From Opitutaceae bacterium (GTDB taxonomy: Bacteria; Verrucomicrobiota; Verrucomicrobiia; Opitutales; Opitutaceae), in contig JAEUHB010000058.1 in the NCBI GenBank assembly GCA_016794665.1, positions 1 through 50,775 of the forward strand: a stretch of DNA of 50,775 bases. Direction: 5' to 3'. The position numbers and the translations under genes are program-made. Each line of letters begins with the position of its first letter. The first letter of the stretch is position 1. A model generated the notes under the pieces. The model saw only the letters and a list, made by a program, of their open reading frames with translations, was not told where the DNA came from and did no database searches. Below are positions 25,691 through 33,772 of this stretch, one piece after another.

Positions 25691-26491
25691 ATGTCCGACA
25701 AGCTCACCGAAATCATGGCGTGGAAGCGCCGCGAGATCGCGCCCCTCGTGCGCCCGGTCTCCGAGGCTGAGCTCTCGCGCCTGAACGAGAAGCTGCCGAA
25801 GCCGCCGTCCTTCGCCCGTGCGCTGCGCCGCGCCGACGGGAGGCTCGCCGTGATTTCCGAGATCAAGCGGCGCTCGCCCTCGGCCGGCGACATCAAGGCC
25901 GGCGCTTCCTCGCTCGAGCAGGCGCAGCGCTACCAGGCGGCCGGGGCCGACGCGCTCTCCATCCTGACGGACGAGAAATATTTCGGCGGCACGCTCGGCG
26001 ACCTGCGCGGCGTCACGGCGCACTTTGCCGCGCACGCGCCCGCGCGGCCCTGCCTGCGCAAGGACTTCTTCGTTCACCCGATCCAGGTGCTGCAGGCCCG
26101 CGAGGCCGGGGCCTCCGCCATCCTGATCATCGTGCGCGCCCTGAAGGATCGGGAAATCAGGGACCTCTTCGCCGCCGCCAAGGCCGCCGGCCTCGACGCG
26201 CTCTTCGAGATTCACAACGCGGTCGAGCTCGAGGAGGCCGTCGACCACGGCGCCAAGATCATCGGCGTCAACAACCGCGACCTCGCGATCTTCAAGACCG
26301 ACCTCGGCCTGAGCGAGCGGCTGATCCCGCGTTTCCCACGCGACGTGATTGCGGTGAGCGAGAGCGGGATCTTCACCGGCGCCGACGCGCGCCGGGTGCG
26401 GGCCGCCGGCGCCCACGCGGTGCTCGTGGGCGAAGCGCTGATGCGCGCCGCCGATCCCGGGGCGTTGATCACGGATTTCCGCGCCAGCTGA
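25691..26491 (+). CDS. trpC: Indole-3-glycerol phosphate synthase
   Basis: A 266-residue TIM barrel for the fourth step of tryptophan biosynthesis, ring closure of CdRP to indole-3-glycerol phosphate. Diagnostic segments are FARALRR, SEIKRRSPSAGDI with the substrate-binding Lys, SILTDEKYFGG, CLRKDFFVHPIQV with the catalytic Lys, and LFEIHNAVELEEAV. IGVNNRDLAIFKTDL and VSESGIFTGADARRV follow. All catalytic residues are present. It stands alone here; no trpD, trpF or trpB is in the window. The downstream gene follows after 13 bases and the next after six, so trpC, the DUF5069-like gene and rsmA probably share a transcript. Confidence 0.96.
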   Translation: MSDKLTEIMAWKRREIAPLVRPVSEAELSRLNEKLPKPPSFARALRRADGRLAVISEIKRRSPSAGDIKAGASSLEQAQRYQAAGADALSILTDEKYFGGTLGDLRGVTAHFAAHAPARPCLRKDFFVHPIQVLQAREAGASAILIIVRALKDREIRDLFAAAKAAGLDALFEIHNAVELEEAVDHGAKIIGVNNRDLAIFKTDLGLSERLIPRFPRDVIAVSESGIFTGADARRVRAAGAHAVLVGEALMRAADPGALITDFRAS

Positions 26492-26504
26492 TCCCTTTTT
26501 CGCC

Positions 26505-26930
26505 ATGTCCCAACGCCCCATCACCGCCTTCGCCAAGCTCGGCGGCCTCTACTTTCTGCCGCGCACGCTCGACAAGATCCGCAAGCACGCCCGCGGCGAG
26601 CTGCACGAGGAGCACTTCGAGTATCTCGGCAAGGGCTTCGACGGCCGGCTGTGCCATTTCCTCGGCGTCGACTACGAGGCGCTCAAGGCCCGCACCCTCG
26701 CCGGCGGCACCGACGAGGAGATCCTAGCGTGGATCATCCAGCAGCGCGGGCGTCCCATCGCGGAGATGGACGCGATGATCTGGAATGGCTTCGCGGCCAA
26801 GCGCGGCTGGCGCGACGACGCGACGGTCAACCTCGAGAAAAACAAGGCCGGCAGCGGCCTCGCGCACCGCGCGGATTTGGTGACGTTCTTCGACTACTAC
26901 GAGGTCGACGAAGGCCGCGCGCCGCGCTGA
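26505..26930 (+). CDS. DUF5069-like protein
   Basis: A 141-residue soluble protein. LGGLYFLPRTLDKIRKHARGELHEE, here quoted in part as LPRTLDKIRKHARGEL, is the family hallmark. It continues with YLGKGFDGRLCHFLGVDYEA, then IIQQRGRPIAEMDAMIWNGF, and a C-terminal FFDYYEVDEGRAPR. The family is widespread in Planctomycetes, Verrucomicrobia and Bacteroidetes and has no known function. It lies between trpC and rsmA with gaps of 13 and six bases, without a signal peptide, so it is a cytoplasmic protein made with them. The family assignment is from memory of the LPRTLDK pattern. Confidence 0.78.
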   Translation: MSQRPITAFAKLGGLYFLPRTLDKIRKHARGELHEEHFEYLGKGFDGRLCHFLGVDYEALKARTLAGGTDEEILAWIIQQRGRPIAEMDAMIWNGFAAKRGWRDDATVNLEKNKAGSGLAHRADLVTFFDYYEVDEGRAPR

Positions 26931-26936
26931 TCCGCC

Positions 26937-27851
26937 ATGCCGCTTTCGCCGACCGCCACGCGCGATCTGCTCGCCTCGCTCGGCCATGCGCCGAAGCATT
27001 TCCTCGGGCAGAATTTTCTCGTGGATGGCAACATCGTCCGCAAGTCGATCGAGCTCGCCGACGTCCGCCCCGGCGATCGCGTCGTCGAGATCGGGCCGGG
27101 GCTCGGCACACTGACGGGCGCCCTGCTTGAGGCGGGAGCGGAGGTCTGGGCCGTCGAGAAGGATCGGGTGCTGCACGCGCATTTGGAATCCACCCTCGCG
27201 CTTCGGTTTCCCCATACCTTTCACCTGATGGAGGGAGATGCCATGGAAACGCCGCTAGCGGGGTTGGCGGCTGACTCAATGGGGTTGGAGCGCCCTCCTC
27301 CCACAGCCGCCGGGAACCTGCACGGTGCTGACAATCCGACACCAAACCGAGTTTTCGACTTCAAAGTCGTCGCCAACCTGCCCTACGCCATTGCCTCGCC
27401 ATGGCTCGACGCGGTGCTTGCCGGGCCGCTCCCCGCGCAAATGGTGCTGATGCTCCAGTTGGAGGCGGCGCAGCGCTACGCGGCCGAGCCTGGCAGCAAG
27501 TCGTTCGGCGCCATCTCGGTTTTCCTTCGCGCCGCCTTCGATGTGGCGCCGGGGCACAAGGTCGCCGCCGCGTGCTTCTTCCCCAAGCCCGACGTCGAGT
27601 CGCGGCTGCTCGCGCTCGTTCGCCGCCCCGAGCCTTTCGCGTTCCCGCCCCCGGCCCGGCGGCTGATTCGCGCCTGCTTTCAGCAGCGCCGGAAGCAGAT
27701 GGGGGCGCTCCTGCGCGTCCACGTCGGCGCGGATGCCCCCCGCTGGATCGAGCACTTGCAAGCGCGTGGCGTGAGCGCCCAGAGCCGGCCGGAGGATCTC
27801 CCGGTGGCGGTATGGCGCGAACTTTCGGGCCTGTTACCACCGTTGGCTTGA
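26937..27851 (+). CDS. rsmA: 16S rRNA dimethyladenosine transferase
   Basis: A 304-residue KsgA/RsmA protein that dimethylates two adjacent adenines near the 3' end of 16S rRNA using S-adenosylmethionine. The start LGHAPKHFLGQNFLVDG is diagnostic. Motif I is VVEIGPGLGTLTGALLEAG, and the catalytic motif IV is NLPYAIASP at residues 147-150 and after. The C-terminal part FFPKPDVESRLLAL and FQQRRKQMGALLR matches the small domain. About 28 extra residues (AADSMGLERPPPTAAG onward, roughly 111-138) separate the motif-III region from NLPY and are probably an exposed loop. It is six bases downstream of the DUF5069-like gene. Confidence 0.95.
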   Translation: MPLSPTATRDLLASLGHAPKHFLGQNFLVDGNIVRKSIELADVRPGDRVVEIGPGLGTLTGALLEAGAEVWAVEKDRVLHAHLESTLALRFPHTFHLMEGDAMETPLAGLAADSMGLERPPPTAAGNLHGADNPTPNRVFDFKVVANLPYAIASPWLDAVLAGPLPAQMVLMLQLEAAQRYAAEPGSKSFGAISVFLRAAFDVAPGHKVAAACFFPKPDVESRLLALVRRPEPFAFPPPARRLIRACFQQRRKQMGALLRVHVGADAPRWIEHLQARGVSAQSRPEDLPVAVWRELSGLLPPLA

Positions 27852-27875
27852 AAGTCTCGCTCCGCCGGCTACTGC
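27848..27875 (+). promoter_or_regulatory. Candidate sigma-70-type promoter for the secreted protein/lipoprotein/GNAT operon
   Basis: TTGAAA at 27848-27853, overlapping the rsmA stop, a 16-base spacer and TACTGC at 27870-27875. Eleven bases separate it from the ATG at 27887, so the leader would be only a few bases. The -10 match is weak (TA conserved, last T missing). Confidence 0.3.
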
Positions 27876-27886
27876 TTCGCCCACCC

Positions 27887-28564
27887 ATGTTTCGCCCAAC
27901 CCTCGCCCTCGTCCTCCTCGCCGGCACCGCTGCACTCGCGCACGCGCAATCACTCCACGGAAAAGTCGAGGGCCGGACCTACGCCTCGCCCACCGGCCAG
28001 TTTCGGGTCACGATTCCCGTGCTCGCCGAGCTGGGCGGCGACGTCACCGACACGCCCAACGTCGTGACCTTTCAGGATGACTTCAACACGCACGTGAGCA
28101 TCGCGGCCTTCCCGCAGGATGCCACGCAGCGGTGGGAGATGAACACCCGCGAGCGCAAGGACTACCTCGTCTATTTCTTCAGCAATTTCGTGCTCGCCGA
28201 TTTCCGGCAGACTTTCGAGGGCGTGAAAATCGAGAGCGCCAAGTTCCTGCCCGGCGCGCAGGACGGCTCGCTCCTCGCCTATTTGCTCGTTCCCGGCGGC
28301 TCGATGTTCGCCAGCCGCGTCCCGCAAATCGCCCCTGACCCGCTGCAGGTCGCCAAGCGCGGCAACCTGCTCTTCGTGCGCAACGGCCACGTCTTCATCA
28401 TCAGCACCGAGCTCGCCGAGCGAGTGATCGAGGGCAAGAGCTACGGGAAGAAGACCGAGGAGGAGGACGAGATACTCCGCAACCGCCTCCTTGATGTCCT
28501 GAGCAAGATGACCTTTCCCAAGGTCGCAGCGCCGGCGCCTGCCGCCGCCGACGCCAAGAAATGA
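27887..28564 (+). CDS. Secreted protein of unknown function
   Basis: A 225-residue exported protein. The signal peptide is MFRPTLALVLLAGTAALAHA, cleaved before QSLHG. The mature part has EGRTYASPTGQFRVTIPVL, the pattern of a stand-alone surface or envelope domain that reads as a beta-sheet. FQDDFNTHVSIAAFPQ, DYLVYFFSNFVLADFRQTF and LLFVRNGHVFIISTELAERV follow, and a charged helix (GKKTEEEDEILRNRLLDVL) before an Ala-rich tail. The pattern suggests a protein that reports a measured quantity or a lipid-handling scaffold, but no family is recognised. The 3' end overlaps the lipoprotein gene start (ATGA). The start has a C-rich leader, with the candidate promoter 12 bases upstream. Confidence 0.8.
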   Translation: MFRPTLALVLLAGTAALAHAQSLHGKVEGRTYASPTGQFRVTIPVLAELGGDVTDTPNVVTFQDDFNTHVSIAAFPQDATQRWEMNTRERKDYLVYFFSNFVLADFRQTFEGVKIESAKFLPGAQDGSLLAYLLVPGGSMFASRVPQIAPDPLQVAKRGNLLFVRNGHVFIISTELAERVIEGKSYGKKTEEEDEILRNRLLDVLSKMTFPKVAAPAPAAADAKK

Positions 28565-29286
28565 TCCCGGGGCGTCGCCTCGCGGTGCGACGAATCCTTG
28601 CGTGCGGCCTCGCCGCCGCCTGCCTCTTGCTCGGCGGCTGCATCTATCTCCGCCTGCTTGAGCTGAAACTCCAGCTAGGGAATTTCGACCGGCACTTTGC
28701 GCTCGAGACGGCCGACGGCCTCACTCTCGTCTGCCGCTCACCCGTCCTGCGGGCCGACGACGTGCGCTGGATCGGCCTCAAGCCCGCGACGATTCGCCGC
28801 GAGCCCGGCGCCGAGCACTGGCAGGTGCGCTGGGTGAAGCAGCTTCCCCCCGGCGTCACGGAGCCCGAGGCGCTCGACCTCGCCCTCGACCTGGATTTCA
28901 CCGACGGCCGGCTCGCGCGCGCCGTCGTCGCCGAAAAATATTTCGCGCTCATGCCAAAGAGTTTCGTCGCCGACGTGATCCGCAGCACCGCCAGCGGCCA
29001 GGTCGACAAATCCGCGCGCCGCCTCCAAACCACCGTCACGGCCCAGGCCCGGCCCGATCTTCCCGCCATTCGCCGCCTGCTCGGGGTCCCGAGCGAGGAA
29101 CACGCCGAGGACACGGGCACCAGCCTCCGCTACCGCTACGTGCCCGTCACCCCCGAGGCCGGCGCGACCGCGCTGGAGATGACGCTGCGGTTCGCCACCG
29201 CGAGCGGTGAACTTCTGCGCTGGCACGCGCGCACGCCAGTGGGCAGCCTCGCCTTCGACTTCGCCGGCACCGGCGCACAGAAATGA
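28561..29286 (+). CDS. Lipoprotein of unknown function
   Basis: A 241-residue protein with a lipobox LLGGC, Cys27 after a basic/hydrophobic leader, so it is anchored in a membrane by lipid. The residue after the Cys is Ile, not Asp, which does not signal inner-membrane retention. The mature part is a beta-rich domain with FALETADGLTLVCRSPVL, WIGLKPATI and a second segment FTDGRLARAVV. No catalytic residues or known family are visible. It is translationally coupled at both ends by ATGA overlaps (28561-28564 and 29283-29286), so it works with the secreted protein upstream or is simply packed with it and the acetyltransferase. Confidence 0.82.
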   Translation: MIPGRRLAVRRILACGLAAACLLLGGCIYLRLLELKLQLGNFDRHFALETADGLTLVCRSPVLRADDVRWIGLKPATIRREPGAEHWQVRWVKQLPPGVTEPEALDLALDLDFTDGRLARAVVAEKYFALMPKSFVADVIRSTASGQVDKSARRLQTTVTAQARPDLPAIRRLLGVPSEEHAEDTGTSLRYRYVPVTPEAGATALEMTLRFATASGELLRWHARTPVGSLAFDFAGTGAQK

Positions 29287-29789
29287 CCGCCCTCGTTTTC
29301 CGCCCCGCCACCGCCGACGATCTGCCGGCCATCGTCGCCATCTACAACGCCACGATCGCCGGCCGCATGGTCACCGCCGAACTCGTGCCGGTGACCGTTG
29401 AGGCGCGCCGCCCCTGGTTCGACGCGCACCAATCCCCCACCCGGCCATTGTGGGTCCTCGCCGGGCCGGACGGCACCGTCGGCGCTTGGATGAGCTTCGA
29501 TACCTTTTTCCCGCGCGCTGCCTACGACGGCACCGTCATGGTCGCCATCTATGTGGCCGAAACGCACCGCCGGCGCGGCCTCGGTCGCCGCCTGCTGGGC
29601 GAGGCGATCGCGCGCGCTCCGGGCCTCGGGCTGCACACACTGCTCGGCTACATCTTTGCCCACAACGCGCCGAGCCTCGCGCTTTTTGAATCGCACGGCT
29701 TTGCCCGCTGGGCCCACCTGCCGCGCGTCGCCGTGCTCGACGGCGTCGAGCGTGATCTCATCATCGTGGGGCGGCGTGTCGCCTACTGA
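29283..29789 (+). CDS. GNAT-family N-acetyltransferase (phosphinothricin acetyltransferase type)
   Basis: A 168-residue acetyl-CoA-dependent transferase. It begins with FRPATADDLPAIVAIYNATI, the entry helix typical of the phosphinothricin/methionine-sulfone acetyltransferase group. The acetyl-CoA-binding motif A is AIYVAETHRRRGLGRRLL with RxxGxG. Motif B is HTLLGYIFAHNAPSLALFES with Asn in the usual place. The closing segment FARWAHLPRVAVLDGVERDL carries the group's aromatic pair. Length and order match this group. The native substrate is probably an amino acid derivative. The ATGA overlap with the lipoprotein gene couples it translationally; the next gene follows after 10 bases. Confidence 0.9.
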   Translation: MTALVFRPATADDLPAIVAIYNATIAGRMVTAELVPVTVEARRPWFDAHQSPTRPLWVLAGPDGTVGAWMSFDTFFPRAAYDGTVMVAIYVAETHRRRGLGRRLLGEAIARAPGLGLHTLLGYIFAHNAPSLALFESHGFARWAHLPRVAVLDGVERDLIIVGRRVAY

Positions 29790-29799
29790 ACCTCACTCC

Positions 29800-30798
29800 A
29801 TGAAAACCATCCTCCTCCTGATCGCGGCGGTCATCATGCCGCTCAGCGCCGCGGACCGGCCCTTCGGCCTCGTCCTCCACGGCGGCGCGGGCGTGATTGA
29901 CCGCACGGCGCTCACTCCCGCCCGCGAAGCCGAATACCGCGCCAAGCTCACCGAGGCGCGCGAGGCGGGCTACGCCGTCCTCGAGCGCGGCGGCACTGCA
30001 CTCGACGCCGTGATCGCGGCCATCGTGATCCTCGAGGACTCGCCGCTCTTCAACGCCGGCAAGGGCGCGGTCTTCACCGCCGACGGCACCTGCGAGCTCG
30101 ACGCCTCGATCATGGACGGGCGCACCCAGGCCGCCGGGGCCGTCGCCGGCGTAAAGCGCATCAAGAACCCAATCACGCTCGCCCGTTCCGTCATGGAAAA
30201 ATCAAGCCACGTGATGCTCGCCGGCGAGGGCGCGGAAAAGTTCGCCCAGCAGCAGGGCTTCGCCTTCGTGCCCAACGAATACTTCCACACCGAGCACCGT
30301 CGTCAGCAGCTCGAGGCCGCGAAGAAGAAGGCCGCGGCGAAAAAGACCGCCGCACTCGAAACCCAAGCCGATCGCGCCGCCCGCTACGGCACCGTCGGGT
30401 GCGTCGCGCTCGACCGCGCCGGCCATCTCGCCGCGGGCACCTCGACCGGCGGCATGACCAACAAGCGCTTCGGCCGCGTCGGCGACGCCCCGATCATCGG
30501 GGCCGGGACCTACGCGCACGACGCCACGTGCGCGATAAGCGCCACTGGCTGGGGCGAATATTTCATCCGCGTGGGCGTGGCGCGCGACATCGCGGCGCAA
30601 ATCGAATATCGCGGCACCCCGCTAAAGGAGGCGGCCGCCGCCACCCTGGCGAAGGTCGCCGCGCTCGGCGGCGACGGCGGCGTGATCGGCCTCGACCGCG
30701 CGGGCAACCTCACGATGCCCTTCAACACCCAAGGGATGTATCGCGGCTGGCGGCTCTCGAACGGAACCGAGGGCGTCGCGATCTTTGCCAGCCCGTAG
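29800..30798 (+). CDS. Periplasmic isoaspartyl peptidase/L-asparaginase (Ntn hydrolase)
   Basis: A 332-residue Ntn-type asparaginase. After a signal peptide (MKTILLLIAAVIMPLSAA) come LVLHGGAGVID, FNAGKGAVFTADGTCELDAS and MDGRTQAAGAVAGV, the large subunit. Autocleavage should occur before Thr198 in ARYGTVGCVALD, the catalytic nucleophile, followed by STGGMTNKRFGRVGDAPIIGAG. The protein becomes an alpha/beta dimer that hydrolyses isoaspartyl peptides or asparagine, here in the periplasm. The linker before the nucleophile is an unusual Lys/Ala tract (AAKKKAAAKKTAALE), about residues 174-187. Gap of 10 bases after the GNAT gene suggests one operon. The stop faces the M48 gene after 35 bases. Confidence 0.93.
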   Translation: MKTILLLIAAVIMPLSAADRPFGLVLHGGAGVIDRTALTPAREAEYRAKLTEAREAGYAVLERGGTALDAVIAAIVILEDSPLFNAGKGAVFTADGTCELDASIMDGRTQAAGAVAGVKRIKNPITLARSVMEKSSHVMLAGEGAEKFAQQQGFAFVPNEYFHTEHRRQQLEAAKKKAAAKKTAALETQADRAARYGTVGCVALDRAGHLAAGTSTGGMTNKRFGRVGDAPIIGAGTYAHDATCAISATGWGEYFIRVGVARDIAAQIEYRGTPLKEAAAATLAKVAALGGDGGVIGLDRAGNLTMPFNTQGMYRGWRLSNGTEGVAIFASP

Positions 30799-30833
30799 CG
30801 CGGACGCCGCTGAGCAGGCGGAGGAACCGCGGC

Positions 30834-31658
30834 TCAGTCCTGAAACTTCCCCTTGTTCTTTTCGTAGATGGGCATGACCTCGGGCATCAGCGCCCTCAGA
30901 TCGGCGATGCGTTTTTCGTCCGAGGGGTGCGTCGAGAGCAGGGCGCTGAGCGTGGTTCCGCCCTTGCCGTCGGACGCCTTTTTCTGCGCCATCATCTTCT
31001 GCCAAAAGGTCACGGCGGCGCGCGGGTCGTAGCCGGCGCGGGCGGCGTAGATCGCGCCCATCTTGTCGGCCTCGCTCTCGTTGGCGCGCGAGTGCGGGAG
31101 CACGCGGCCCACCGTCACGAGCGCCGAGGCACCGCCGAAGGCCAGGCCGTAGAGCTGCTTTTTCTGCGGATCGCTGGTGCTCGCGTCGGCCGCCGTGGTC
31201 GCGAGCGCCGTCACGCCCTGGATCACCATCGCCTCGGACATGCGCTCGTTGCCGTGGCGCGCGGTCACGTGCCCGATCTCATGGCCCATGACGATGGCGA
31301 GCTCGGAGTCGTTCTCGGCGAGCTTCAGGAGGCCCGTGTAGACGCCCACCTTGCCGCCGGGCAGCGCGAACGCGTTGAGCTGATCCGAGTCGAACACGAC
31401 GAACTCCCATTTTGCGTCCGGCAGATGGTCGCCGACGGCGGCGGCGATGCGCTGGCCGATCCGCGTGACGCGCGCGTTGCTGCGGGTGTCGGCCGACACC
31501 TTCTCCTTCTGCCGGATTTCCTGAAACGACGCCGCGCCCAGCTTCATCTCCTCCGCCGTCGAGAGGAGCGCGAGCGATTTGCGGCCGGTGACGGGGTTGG
31601 TGTGACAGCCGGCGAGCGCCAGCGTGAGCGCGAGGAACAGGAACGGGATTGATTTCAT
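30834..31658 (-). CDS. M48-family zinc metalloprotease lipoprotein
   Basis: A 274-residue lipoprotein with lipobox LALAGC (Cys18). It is a BepA/LoiP-like M48 peptidase. Zinc motif HEIGH at 126-130, third ligand in ESEADKMG. FALPGGKVGVYTGLL is the substrate-facing strand usual before the motif. STHPSDEKRIADL near the end is the second family hallmark. There are no TPR repeats, so it resembles the short LoiP/YcaL class. It should act in the periplasm on misfolded outer-membrane proteins. ATG at 31658 is preceded by CCCCGCC without Shine-Dalgarno. It is 25 bases downstream of purH on the same strand and may be co-transcribed with it. Confidence 0.93.
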   Translation of the reverse strand: MKSIPFLFLALTLALAGCHTNPVTGRKSLALLSTAEEMKLGAASFQEIRQKEKVSADTRSNARVTRIGQRIAAAVGDHLPDAKWEFVVFDSDQLNAFALPGGKVGVYTGLLKLAENDSELAIVMGHEIGHVTARHGNERMSEAMVIQGVTALATTAADASTSDPQKKQLYGLAFGGASALVTVGRVLPHSRANESEADKMGAIYAARAGYDPRAAVTFWQKMMAQKKASDGKGGTTLSALLSTHPSDEKRIADLRALMPEVMPIYEKNKGKFQD

Positions 31659-31683
31659 GGCGGGGGAAAATGTGCGACAGGCC

Positions 31684-33231
31684 TCAATGCTTGAAGTGCC
31701 GGCTGCCGGTGAAGACCATCGCCATGCCGCGCGCATCGGCGGCGGCGATCACCTCCGCGTCGCGCATCGCGCCGCCTGGCTGGATCGCGGCGGTCGCGCC
31801 GGCGTCCGCCGCGGCGATGAGGCCGTCGGGAAACGGGAACAGCGCTTCGCTGCACACGACGGAGCCGCGGAGATCGAGCTTGGCCTCCCCGGCCTTCCAA
31901 ACGGCGATGCGCGAGCTGTCCACGCGCGCCATCTGCCCCGCGCCGACACCGAGCGTCTGCTCGCCCCGGCAATAGACGATGGAGTTGGACTTCACGTGCT
32001 TCCCGACTTTCCAGCCAAACATCATCGCCGCCCACTCGTCCGCCGTCGGCTGCCGCTTCGTCACGACTTTGAATTCCTTCACGTCGCCCAGCGTGCGATC
32101 ACGATCCTGCACGAGCACGCCGCCGACGACGGAGCGGATCTCCTGCAGCGCGTCCGCGCCGATGCCGCCCTTGGCGATCATGAGGCGGAGGTTCTTCTTC
32201 TTCGCGAAAATGGCCAGCGCCTCGTCGCTGAAGCGCGGCGCGATGATCACCTCGGTGAAGATCTCCGCGATGGCCGTCGCAAGATCGGCGCCAAGCGTCT
32301 GGTTGACGACGATGATGCCGCCAAACGGCGCCTGCCGATCGGTGGCGTAGGCCTTCTCCCACGCGTCGATCAGGTTGTCGGCGCTGCCCACGCCGCAGGG
32401 ATTCGTGTGCTTGAGAATCGCGACGGTCGGTCGCTCGAACTCGCCGATGAGGTAGGTCGCGGCCGTGATGTCCAAAATGTTGTTGTAGGAGAGCTCCTTC
32501 CCCTGGAGCTGCGCGAAGTGGTCGTGGAACGTGCCGTAGAGCGCGGCCTTTTGGTGCGGATTCTCACCGTAGCGGAGCGCCTGCGCCTTTTTCCAGGAGA
32601 GCGAGAGCGTCCCCGGGAAGCCGCTGAGCGCCTCGAGGTCCGGCTCCGCCGCCTGCGCCTCGAGGTAGCGCGCGATCGCGGTGTCATAGGCGCCGGTGCG
32701 TTGAAAAACCTTCAGCGCGAGCCTGCGCCGCAGCGCGGGGAGCTTGGCTTCGTCGGCAAACGCCGCGAGCACCGCGTCGTAGTCGCCCGCATCGACGACC
32801 ACCGTCACGCTCTCGTGGTTTTTCGCCGCGCTGCGCAGCATCGAGGGCCCGCCGATGTCGATGTTCTCGATTGCCTCCTCGAAGTGCACACCGGGTTTCG
32901 CGACCGTCTGCTCGAACGGGTAGAGGTTCACCACCACGAGGTCGATGAGGGTGATGTCGTTTCTCTGCGCCTGGGCGAGGTGGTCCGCCTTGTCCCGGCG
33001 GCAGAGGAGGCCGCCGTGGATTTTCGGGTGCAGCGTCTTCACGCGGCCTTCCATGATCTCGGGAAACCCGGTGTGCTGGCTCACCTCGGTGACGGGCAGG
33101 CCTTTTTCGGCGAGGAGTTTCGCCGTGCCGCCGGTCGAGAGCAGCGTGTAGCCGTGCTGGCGCACGAGCGCCGTGGCGAACTCGACGAGGCCGCGTTTGT
33201 CGGAGACGGACAGGAGGGCGAGCTTGGGCAT
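31684..33231 (-). CDS. purH: Bifunctional AICAR transformylase/IMP cyclohydrolase
   Basis: A 515-residue bifunctional enzyme for the last two steps of purine synthesis. The N-terminal IMP cyclohydrolase part has [48 protein letters not shown] and [11 protein letters not shown]. The C-terminal AICAR transformylase part shows [23 protein letters not shown] with the catalytic Lys-His pair, and [15 protein letters not shown] residues ([12 protein letters not shown]). It ends in the diagnostic [12 protein letters not shown]. All active-site motifs are intact and length is normal. The frame is open a further 51 codons upstream, but the ATG at 33231 fits the family start exactly. It is divergent from apaG, with 64 bases between. 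Confidence 0.97.
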   Translation of the reverse strand: MPKLALLSVSDKRGLVEFATALVRQHGYTLLSTGGTAKLLAEKGLPVTEVSQHTGFPEIMEGRVKTLHPKIHGGLLCRRDKADHLAQAQRNDITLIDLVVVNLYPFEQTVAKPGVHFEEAIENIDIGGPSMLRSAAKNHESVTVVVDAGDYDAVLAAFADEAKLPALRRRLALKVFQRTGAYDTAIARYLEAQAAEPDLEALSGFPGTLSLSWKKAQALRYGENPHQKAALYGTFHDHFAQLQGKELSYNNILDITAATYLIGEFERPTVAILKHTNPCGVGSADNLIDAWEKAYATDRQAPFGGIIVVNQTLGADLATAIAEIFTEVIIAPRFSDEALAIFAKKKNLRLMIAKGGIGADALQEIRSVVGGVLVQDRDRTLGDVKEFKVVTKRQPTADEWAAMMFGWKVGKHVKSNSIVYCRGEQTLGVGAGQMARVDSSRIAVWKAGEAKLDLRGSVVCSEALFPFPDGLIAAADAGATAAIQPGGAMRDAEVIAAADARGMAMVFTGSRHFKH

Positions 33232-33295
33232 GGAAGGCGTTTTGTGTTTCGCGCCGCGGGGCGCAGCAAGCGCGAAACCCACGCACCGCCGAAAC

Positions 33296-33721
33296 ATGCC
33301 GCTTGCGGCGCGCGGCTTCCCGCATCTCCTCTCCGGCGTGTCCTCCTCCAGCGAACTGCCCGGCCTGACCGCGCGCCTCGACAAGCTGTGCTACCACCAC
33401 GGCGGCGCCAGCCTGCCCGAGGACAAGCCGCACGCGTTTGTCTACTTCATCACGATTCGCAACGCCTCCGATCGCACCGTCACGCTGCTGGGCCGCAAGT
33501 GGGTCGTCGTCCACGCCGACGGCACGCAGCTCGTCGTCGAGGGCGACAAGATCGTGGGCGAGACGCCGCGCCTCGCGCCCGGCGAGGAATTTTCCTACAA
33601 CAGCTACCACGTCACGGGCTGCGACGCGGAGTCGCGGGGCAGCTTCCACGGCGTGGACGAGCACGGCAACAGGATCCACGTGATCCTGCCGCCCTTCGCC
33701 CTCAGCGTGCCCCGGGGGTAG
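33296..33721 (+). CDS. apaG: ApaG-like protein
   Basis: A 141-residue single-domain protein with the ApaG/DUF525 beta-sandwich. [24 protein letters not shown] is the first hallmark (here [20 protein letters not shown]), then GEFSYNS-like [12 protein letters not shown] and [11 protein letters not shown]. The N-terminal 25 residues are an extra leader without signal features; the family usually starts near [16 protein letters not shown]. An internal start would be shorter, but no better start codon is in reach. ApaG proteins have been linked to polyphosphate/nucleotide binding; their function is not settled. The stop TAG lies within GGGGGTAGGACGC, like two other genes here. The metallo-beta-lactamase gene follows after 51 bases. 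Confidence 0.9.
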   Translation: MPLAARGFPHLLSGVSSSSELPGLTARLDKLCYHHGGASLPEDKPHAFVYFITIRNASDRTVTLLGRKWVVVHADGTQLVVEGDKIVGETPRLAPGEEFSYNSYHVTGCDAESRGSFHGVDEHGNRIHVILPPFALSVPRG

Positions 33722-33772
33722 GACGCTTTTCGTTCTGGTTCGCGCGGCGCAAAGCTGCACTCTGGACCCTTC

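Noticed and set aside
31624..33770. Long plus-strand frame across purH
   Set aside because: It is the antisense shadow of purH and is Arg/Ala-rich without any domain; the real plus-strand genes here are apaG and the metallo-beta-lactamase.
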